DNA from: Bacteroidales bacterium
GTDB lineage: Bacteria; Bacteroidota; Bacteroidia; Bacteroidales; VadinHA17
Assembly (NCBI GenBank): GCA_029935275.1
Contig: JAOZKQ010000038.1
Span: 1-11,946, forward strand
Direction: 5' to 3'
Length of the DNA: 11,946 nt
Shown here: in pieces, positions 7,035-11,946 of the stretch
Layout: each line of letters begins with the position of its first letter
Numbering within the stretch: the stretch's first letter is position 1
Translations under genes and position numbers: made by a program
Notes under the pieces: generated by a model
What the model was told of the DNA's origin: nothing
What the model saw: the letters and a program-made list of their open reading frames with translations, nothing else
Databases searched by the model: none

Positions 7035-8990
7035 TTATTGTTTAGTTTTAAGATTATCTGAACCTTTTCCGGAAAATGAAAAGCTAACCCTGCGATTCAT
7101 CTTTCTACCTTCCGGATTATCTTTGCCATTCGAAAGTTTATTGGTAGCAACCGGGTCATTCTCCCCTTTTGCCAGGATACTAATTCTTTGGGCTTTTACT
7201 CCATTTAAGACCAGATAACTCCTGACTGAAGCTGCTCTTTTCTGGGAGATCTTTTTGTTGTAGTCAGGAGATCCATTACCATCAGTATAACCAGTTATAA
7301 TAATATTTACTTCAGGATATTCATTAAGGGCTTTGAGTATTGTATTTAACTCATTTTTAGATTCCTGGCTAAGTTCAGTTTTATTATATCCAAAATAAAT
7401 AACAGGGATCTGATAACTATTTCTCTTTAATGGTTTATCTGAAGATAAAATTTCTATCTGCATTTTGTTTAATTGTGAAGCTGCCTTGTTGATCTTGAAT
7501 AATTTGACTTTTGGATAAATATTATTTCCGGAAATACTCAGTATGTATGTTCCTTTAGGGAGAGTAATACTAAATTTCCCGTTTTGATCGGGAGCAATGG
7601 TTGGAATTATGAGATCTCCTGATTCACTCTTAACCTGAAGAGCAAGCTTGTTAAAAATAATATTGCTGTTATCCTCTGCAATTAGTTGAACTCTAAGCCT
7701 ATAAGATTTAATTGTATTTTTTGAGAAATGGCCAAGCATATAGATAGATTGCCTGGGTTCATTGGCTGTGTCAGCTCTTGACATAAACCCTATGGTGTCA
7801 CTATGGCCAGGTATGAAAAATAGATCATCATCTGTTGAATTGATAGGGAAACCTATATTTTTTATTTGAACTCCGGAGCTGTCATTTCCCAGCGATACTG
7901 AAAATATGTCAAAGCCTCCCATTGTATTATGCCCTTGAGAGCTAAAGAAAAGCGTATCTTCAGCTATGTTTAAAAAAGGTGTTGCTTCGTTATTTTTAGT
8001 ATTAATACTTTTTCCCAGGTTTTTTATTTGAGCCCAGTTTCCATTTTCATCAGATGTAAGATAGTAGATGTCTGATCCGCCTGTTCCTCCTGGCCTGTCA
8101 CTAACGATATATAAGTATTCCCCATTGGATGAGATTGTTGCATGGGTTTCATTATAAATGCTATTCACTTTATTTCCCATGGAAACGGCTTTTGACCATC
8201 TGCCCTTCGAAAGATTACTAATAAAAATATCATCATCATCCAGTTCCTGGTTAATTAAAAAGACCTTCTTTCCATCTCCGGATATAGATGATACAAGGTA
8301 GTCTCCATCAGACTCTACCTCTAATGAAATATTTCTGGGTTTGGACCATTTATTATATTTTTTCCTAGCATAATAAATTGCGATATATCCTTTTCTTTTT
8401 GAATTATAAATCAGGGAATTGCCATCAGGTGAAATTGCTGGATTAAAGTTGAAATGGTCTGGTGTTTCCAATGGAAGCTTCAAAAAGCTTATAGTTTGCG
8501 GGTCTTTCTGGAATTCTTTTGCTAACAAGCAACTCTTTATTCTCTTATCAATAACTTCCTGGTCTTTATTTCTTCTGGTAGTTTCTTTATACCGTTTATA
8601 AAAATGTAATGCCTTATCAATCTCATTATTTTTGAGGTATGCATCCCCAAGGTATACAAAAACTTCCTCAGGTGCTTTTTTTTCTTTAAAGCTGGAGCCA
8701 TTCTTATATTTATGGGTGACTTTTTCAGAGGCAGAAAGTAAATAGGGAATAGACAGTTCCTTTTTTCCCTGGATATAAAGATAAGTAATTCCTGTTTTAT
8801 ATCTTATATTGGCATTGTCAATACCTTGTTCCAATAAGCTCAGGTACAGGGGCAGTGCTTTTTCAAACTTGTTATTGCTTCTATAATATTCAGCTTTGTA
8901 ATAGGAGATTTCCTTTTCTGAGGATTTATCCTGTCCCGATAATTCTGCTTGGAACAGGATGAAAATCAGAAGAAATATAAACTTTTGCAA
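7035..8990 (-). CDS. PorE-like TPR/PD40/CRD/OmpA protein (TTG start)
   Basis: A 651-residue exported protein with the full PorE-like order. It has a signal peptide (FIFLLIFILFQAELSG, cleavage before about Gln20), TPR-like helices (about 25-165), a PD40 propeller (about 180-420, SDRPGGTGGSDIYY and SSQGHNTMGGFDIF), a carboxypeptidase-regulatory-like domain (about 427-515, KFSITLPKGTYILSI) and an OmpA domain (about 525-645). Asp570 and Arg585 of the OmpA domain form the peptidoglycan-binding pair. There is no lipobox, so it is predicted to be a soluble periplasmic protein rather than a lipoprotein. The start is TTG at 8990: no ATG exists between the upstream gene's in-frame stop and the signal peptide, and this TTG places the charged residue and hydrophobic core correctly. 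It lies 45 bp after the 659-aa gene and is followed by a hairpin at 6942-6976. Role in type IX secretion or another envelope scaffold is inferred from architecture only. Confidence 0.85.
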   Translation of the reverse strand: MQKFIFLLIFILFQAELSGQDKSSEKEISYYKAEYYRSNNKFEKALPLYLSLLEQGIDNANIRYKTGITYLYIQGKKELSIPYLLSASEKVTHKYKNGSSFKEKKAPEEVFVYLGDAYLKNNEIDKALHFYKRYKETTRRNKDQEVIDKRIKSCLLAKEFQKDPQTISFLKLPLETPDHFNFNPAISPDGNSLIYNSKRKGYIAIYYARKKYNKWSKPRNISLEVESDGDYLVSSISGDGKKVFLINQELDDDDIFISNLSKGRWSKAVSMGNKVNSIYNETHATISSNGEYLYIVSDRPGGTGGSDIYYLTSDENGNWAQIKNLGKSINTKNNEATPFLNIAEDTLFFSSQGHNTMGGFDIFSVSLGNDSSGVQIKNIGFPINSTDDDLFFIPGHSDTIGFMSRADTANEPRQSIYMLGHFSKNTIKSYRLRVQLIAEDNSNIIFNKLALQVKSESGDLIIPTIAPDQNGKFSITLPKGTYILSISGNNIYPKVKLFKINKAASQLNKMQIEILSSDKPLKRNSYQIPVIYFGYNKTELSQESKNELNTILKALNEYPEVNIIITGYTDGNGSPDYNKKISQKRAASVRSYLVLNGVKAQRISILAKGENDPVATNKLSNGKDNPEGRKMNRRVSFSFSGKGSDNLKTKQ

Positions 8991-9027
8991 TCTATCTTTT
9001 TTTGATAAAATTATGAAAGTATAGCTT

Positions 9028-9047
9028 ACCGGAAATTATTTTCCGGT
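9028..9047 (-). other. Hairpin enclosing the stop codon of the 659-aa gene
   Basis: ACCGGAAA (9028-9035) and TTTCCGGT (9040-9047) form a perfect 8-bp stem with a 4-nt loop. The TAA stop of the 659-aa gene (9036-9038) lies in that loop. The sequence after it on the minus strand (AAGCTATACTTTC) is not T-rich, so this is not a classical terminator. It could affect termination of translation or stabilise an mRNA 3' end. Confidence 0.6.
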
Positions 9048-11015
9048 CTTCAATGAAGCTGGAACTTCTGATTCAATAATAAAGATTTTGTCCCCTGAGG
9101 TAATATGGAATTCTACACGTCTATTGTATTTTCTTCCTTCCGGGGCATCAGAACCATCTTTTTTCTTATTGATCGCAATAAAATTTGTTTCGCCGTAGCC
9201 TTTAACTATAATCCGGTCAGCTTTAACTCCCTTTTTAATCAGATAATCAGAAATAGCTTTAGCTCTTTTTTCAGAAAGCACCTTATTATATGAAGCAGAA
9301 CCTAATGGATCCGTGTAACCAGCTACTTCGATATTGAAATTTACATTGCTATTGAGGATATTTACAATATCGTTGAGTTTTTTAGCTTCATTTCCTGTAA
9401 TTTTAGAACTGGCAAACCCAAAATAAACATTCTTTAAGATAATCTTTTCGGGTTCAATTCTGCTAAGTTCTGAATTGAGGACCACTTCACTAAGTGAATA
9501 ATTTGCAGGTAAATTAAATGATTTAGTTTGAGTAACATAACCGTCACTTTCAATTTCCATTTTATATGTGCCGGGTACGTTAGATGTTAGAATAAAACTT
9601 CCGTTACGGGTATCGGTAGATTTCATAAACGGAGAATCACCAGAACCACCCTTGATAGTTATTTTTGTATTTTTATTACCCTGAGTTCCTGCTAAGAGTA
9701 CATTTCCTTTAATTTCAACTGTTCGTGGATTTTTATCAGAGAAAATGTTTAATAAATAGATGTCTTTTTTTCCAAAATTAGGATTACCATTCGCAAAGGA
9801 GATATATCCTGATATTCCATTTTTAAACGGGATAAAGAACATGTCATCATCAGTACTGTTTATGGGGTATCCAATATTCTGTGGTTCTGTCCAGTTATTT
9901 CCATCTACTGATTCTGAGCTAAAGATATCAAAGCCACCCATGGTTTTATGACCCTGAGAGGCAAAATATAGAACTGCCATATCAGCAGTAATGAATGGAG
10001 TCTCTTCGTTAAACTGTGTATTTACATTAGAACCAAGATTTGTGGCATCGCCCCAAGTACCATCATCTTGCAGGAAAGTTTTATAAATGTCAAGTCCTCC
10101 AAAACCACCGGAGCGGTTGCTGGTAAAGAACATAGTCTTGCCATCTTTAGATAAAGAGGCGTGGGATTCCCAAAATTTTGTATTAACAGGTTTCCCCATT
10201 TTCTTTGCGGGAGTCCACTGTCCATCTTTTATTTCACTTATATAAATATCACTATTAAAATTATCATCCCTAACCATGAGTAAGGTTTCGCCATTATAAG
10301 AAAGACCTGTTGGGTACAGGTCACCATCAGATTTAATATCCGGAGTAATATTTACCGGAAAGCCCCATTTCCCTTCAGAATTTTTCTTAGAGTAAAATAG
10401 TGCATCATAGAACTTTTGGGCAGAAACATACACAAGGGTGTTTCCATCTCCTGAAACAATGGCATCGAAGTCATTTTCAGAGGTATTAATCTGGTTTCCA
10501 ATATTTTCAGAGTCAAAATAGACTCGGTTTTCAATAATTTCTGTAGCATATTGACAGGAAAGAATGTTTTGATTAACAAAGTTAATATTAATAGTATCAG
10601 AAGGATCAAGATATCCAAGGTAGGTTTTGTAATTATTTTCAGCGTCAACCAGATTATTTTGGATTTGGTATGCATTTCCAAGGAAGAAATATGCATCTGT
10701 TGGAGCATTTAACTCTTTAAGACTTCCTTCAGTATAATCATCTGATACATGAGATACTGCTTTCAATAAGTGAGGAATGGCCTGGTCCTTTTGTCCTTCA
10801 ATATTTAGATAGCATAGGCCAATTTTGTAGTTAATATTTGCATTTTCAGGATTTTCATTATAGATTTTTTTGTAAAATGGTAAAGCATCCATGTATTCAT
10901 TATATGCTAAAAAATACTCACCATCCTTAAATGCTTCTTTAAGTTCTTTTGAATCTTGTGCAAGGGCACTAAAACTAACAAAAACGAAAACGAGTAATAA
11001 TAACTTCTTTTCCAT
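9036..11015 (-). CDS. PorE-like TPR/PD40/CRD/OmpA protein, first of the paralogue cluster
   Basis: A 659-residue exported protein, close to the roughly 670 residues I recall for PorE. It has a signal peptide (LLLLVFVFVSFSALA, cleavage before Gln20), TPR-like helices (about 25-165, NINYKIGLCYLNIEG), a PD40 propeller (about 175-425, SNRSGGFGGLDIYK and ASQGHKTMGGFDIF), a carboxypeptidase-regulatory-like domain (about 430-513, GSFILTSNVPGTYKMEI) and an OmpA domain (about 520-640). The OmpA domain has Asp569 and Arg584 at the standard spacing and the NRRVEF ending. The short tail ESEVPASLKTGK matches the start of the linker that, in the 841-aa paralogue, leads into SPOR-like repeats, so this copy ends where that extension would begin. 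No lipobox. Expected to bind peptidoglycan in the periplasm and present its propeller and TPR surfaces to outer-membrane partners. It is the promoter-proximal gene, with an unusual structured region upstream (11096-11242). Confidence 0.88.
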   Translation of the reverse strand: MEKKLLLLVFVFVSFSALAQDSKELKEAFKDGEYFLAYNEYMDALPFYKKIYNENPENANINYKIGLCYLNIEGQKDQAIPHLLKAVSHVSDDYTEGSLKELNAPTDAYFFLGNAYQIQNNLVDAENNYKTYLGYLDPSDTININFVNQNILSCQYATEIIENRVYFDSENIGNQINTSENDFDAIVSGDGNTLVYVSAQKFYDALFYSKKNSEGKWGFPVNITPDIKSDGDLYPTGLSYNGETLLMVRDDNFNSDIYISEIKDGQWTPAKKMGKPVNTKFWESHASLSKDGKTMFFTSNRSGGFGGLDIYKTFLQDDGTWGDATNLGSNVNTQFNEETPFITADMAVLYFASQGHKTMGGFDIFSSESVDGNNWTEPQNIGYPINSTDDDMFFIPFKNGISGYISFANGNPNFGKKDIYLLNIFSDKNPRTVEIKGNVLLAGTQGNKNTKITIKGGSGDSPFMKSTDTRNGSFILTSNVPGTYKMEIESDGYVTQTKSFNLPANYSLSEVVLNSELSRIEPEKIILKNVYFGFASSKITGNEAKKLNDIVNILNSNVNFNIEVAGYTDPLGSASYNKVLSEKRAKAISDYLIKKGVKADRIIVKGYGETNFIAINKKKDGSDAPEGRKYNRRVEFHITSGDKIFIIESEVPASLKTGK

Positions 11016-11095
11016 AGGTTTAAAATTTATAATTGCCTGTGAATTAGGATATCTGTAATCTTATATAAATATTTTAATTTCTAACTTCAATAAAA

Positions 11096-11242
11096 ACTCA
11101 TGGCGCAAATCCACTTGGCGTCTCCATACTGAAATGAAATCAGTTCCATGCGTAACCTTATTAATCATGCTTGTAAATACCTGTACTCCCTGGCATCTTT
11201 TCACAGAGGTTTAATTAAGGCAAGCATGGAGGTTTCATGAGT
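11096..11242 (-). ncRNA. Nested inverted repeats: candidate structured leader or small RNA (or MITE-like element)
   Basis: The outer arms ACTCATG (11096-11102) and CATGAGT (11236-11242) pair perfectly. Inside are CATGCTTG (11166-11173) with CAAGCATG (11221-11228), extended by AACCT (11154-11158) with AGGTT (11230-11234), and a small hairpin ACTGA/TCAGT (11128-11132 with 11140-11144, loop AATGAAA). A further pairing CCTTA (11156-11160) with TAAGG (11216-11220) would exclude or cross the second stem. On the minus strand the outer stem is followed by TTTTATTG, and a -7 box lies about 20 bp upstream. It matches no RNA family I recognise. The arms could also be imperfect terminal inverted repeats of a small non-coding mobile element. 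Confidence 0.4.
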
Positions 11243-11261
11243 ATATAGTTTTTCAATTAAA

Positions 11262-11269
11262 CAAATTTA
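11262..11269 (-). promoter_or_regulatory. Putative Bacteroidota -7 promoter box upstream of the paralogue cluster
   Basis: On the minus strand this reads TAAATTTG, an exact TAnnTTTG match. It places a transcript start near 11255, just before the structured region, and would give the 659-aa gene a leader of about 240 nt. No TTG lies 17-23 bp upstream, so support is partial. Confidence 0.35.
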
Positions 11270-11312
11270 GTAATTTAATTGATATGTTATTCCTTTATAA
11301 GGCAAAAAATAA

Positions 11313-11349
11313 AAAATCCGGTATTTACTTATATGTAATACCGGATTTT
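11313..11349 (-). terminator. Strong intrinsic terminator of the rightmost gene
   Basis: AAAATCCGGTATT (11313-11325) and AATACCGGATTTT (11337-11349) form a 13-bp perfect stem around an 11-nt loop. On the minus strand the stem is followed by TTATTTTTTGCC, a good U-tract. It sits 23 bp beyond the stop at 11372 and insulates that gene from the paralogue cluster. The plus-strand side is also fairly T-rich, so some bidirectional action is possible. Confidence 0.85.
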
Positions 11350-11371
11350 AAAAATCTTATTTTTAGATAAA

Positions 11372-11946
11372 TTAATCTTCTTTTTTCTTTTTTCGTCTGC
11401 GATAAAGTAAAAAGATAAAGAATAATCCTGCAAATCCAATTAGCCATAGATAAATCTTTTTGCTACCTGGCTTTGTATTGCTATCATCCTCCAGAATACC
11501 TTTTACCTTTGTCATATCAATATCAGTATCACAAATCATATCAATTAATGCACCCATCAAATCAGAGCTATCATAATTGCAATTCTCTTTATTCTTTAGA
11601 ACTGCTTTTATAAAGTCAGGAATTGATTTAATCTCCTTTTCAGATAGATTTATTTCGTCTATACATGTTTTTAGATTGTTGTCTGTATAAGGGCTAAAGT
11701 TCGTTTTGAAATCATTAACATCCGGGTTTCCATTTGCTGCCAGTTTTGCAAGCAGTATGGCTAATTCCTCTTCTGTAAATCCTAAAAGGTCAGCATTCTC
11801 TAAAAGGAAATTAATAAGCTCATAAGAAGAGTAAATTCCTTTTTCCTCAATGTCAATGGAAGACAGGATCTCTTTAAGATGGCCTGAGGCCGCTTCGTCC
11901 AGGTTATTATGGAAATCAACTACCTGGTCTGAAAGAATTATATTTA
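11372..11946 (-). CDS. Unrecognised protein with C-terminal transmembrane helix and basic tail (partial, N-terminus beyond window)
   Basis: The frame is open from the right edge (first full codon at 11942-11944) to the TAA at 11372-11374, giving 190 visible C-terminal residues; any internal TTG or ATG start near 11560 would ignore 130 upstream in-frame residues, so the gene must begin outside the window. I do not recognise the family. Most of the visible part is acidic and predicted helical, with loosely similar segments such as LINFLLENADLLGFTEEELA, LKTCIDEINLSEKEIKSI and LMGALIDMICDTDIDMTKVK, suggesting a helical repeat. It contains three cysteines. The end is a linker (DDSNTKPGSKK), one hydrophobic helix (IYLWLIGFAGLFFIFLLY) and the tail RRRKKKKED. 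By the positive-inside rule the tail faces the cytoplasm and the acidic part the periplasm, if an export signal exists upstream. A strong terminator follows. Confidence 0.75.
   Translation of the reverse strand, partial: NIILSDQVVDFHNNLDEAASGHLKEILSSIDIEEKGIYSSYELINFLLENADLLGFTEEELAILLAKLAANGNPDVNDFKTNFSPYTDNNLKTCIDEINLSEKEIKSIPDFIKAVLKNKENCNYDSSDLMGALIDMICDTDIDMTKVKGILEDDSNTKPGSKKIYLWLIGFAGLFFIFLLYRRRKKKKED

Larger units (their letters stand above)
11016..11371. other. Gene-free region of about 350 bp with regulatory structure
   Basis: No convincing reading frame lies here. It holds, from right to left on the minus strand, a strong intrinsic terminator (11313-11349) for the gene ending at 11372, a TAnnTTTG -7 box (11262-11269), a set of nested inverted repeats (11096-11242), and about 80 bp of AT-rich DNA before the ATG of the 659-aa gene. 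No clear -7 box was seen in that last 80 bp, so the cluster's message probably starts upstream of the repeats. Confidence 0.6.

Noticed and set aside
9036..9038. Natural fusion of the 659- and 651-aa genes broken by one stop codon
   Set aside because: The frames match, but the 651-aa protein has its own complete signal peptide and the 659-aa protein ends in a normal post-OmpA tail, so they are two separate exported proteins.
2829..11015. PorE-style lipoproteins
   Set aside because: None of the four signal peptides has a cysteine at the cleavage site, so signal peptidase I processing is predicted even though PorE itself is described as a lipoprotein.
11096..11242. Known riboswitch or housekeeping RNA (cobalamin, TPP, c-di-GMP, 4.5S, 6S)
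   Set aside because: I looked for the core sequences of these classes and found none; the block is therefore reported as unassigned.
11372..11560. A complete 62-aa membrane protein starting near 11560
   Set aside because: The same frame stays open for another 128 codons to the window edge with coding-like composition, so the short version is only the C-terminal end of a larger gene.
1..11946. CRISPR arrays, insertion sequences, tRNA or rRNA genes
   Set aside because: No regularly spaced repeats, transposase frames or cloverleaf/rRNA sequences were seen on either strand.

Overview
The window is AT-rich DNA from a member of the Bacteroidota. The support is a Bacteroidota-style AMP nucleosidase beside holA, TAnnTTTG promoter -7 boxes in place of a Shine-Dalgarno/-10 pattern, and above all a family of PorE-type outer-membrane/periplasmic proteins (TPR, PD40 beta-propeller, carboxypeptidase-regulatory-like domain, OmpA C-terminal domain). 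That architecture is characteristic of the phylum and of its type IX secretion/gliding machinery. I cannot place it below phylum from this sequence.

Left part (1-2289): a minus-strand pair, AMP nucleosidase (amn) followed after 6 bp by the DNA polymerase III delta subunit (holA, which runs off the left edge), is divergent from a small plus-strand gene encoding an orphan HsdR-N-type PD-(D/E)xK nuclease-fold domain. These are ordinary core or near-core genes.

Middle and right part (2276-11015): a minus-strand cluster of four tandem paralogues, read from right to left as 659 aa, 651 aa, 492 aa and 841 aa, with a GNAT acetyltransferase trailing the last by 7 bp. All four share a signal peptide, N-terminal TPR-like helices and a PD40 propeller with a near-invariant SSQGHxTMGG-type motif. 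The 659 and 651 aa members carry the full PorE-like set, ending in an OmpA domain with the peptidoglycan-binding Asp/Arg pair. The 492 aa member stops inside the fourth domain and has lost the OmpA anchor; its 3' end is a perfect 26-bp tandem duplication. The 841 aa member adds two SPOR-like repeats after OmpA, giving it up to three possible peptidoglycan-binding modules, and has a private CxxxC in the propeller. The likely joint role is a set of peptidoglycan-linked scaffold proteins at the outer membrane, with unanchored, singly anchored and multiply anchored versions.

Right edge (11016-11946): a partial gene for a protein with one C-terminal transmembrane helix and a basic tail ends at 11372 and is followed by a strong intrinsic terminator. 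Between it and the paralogue cluster is a gene-free stretch of about 350 bp holding nested inverted repeats (11096-11242). On the minus strand these lie directly downstream of a -7 box and end in a T-run, so they could be a structured leader, a small RNA or a miniature element. No tRNA, rRNA, CRISPR array or intact transposase gene was seen.
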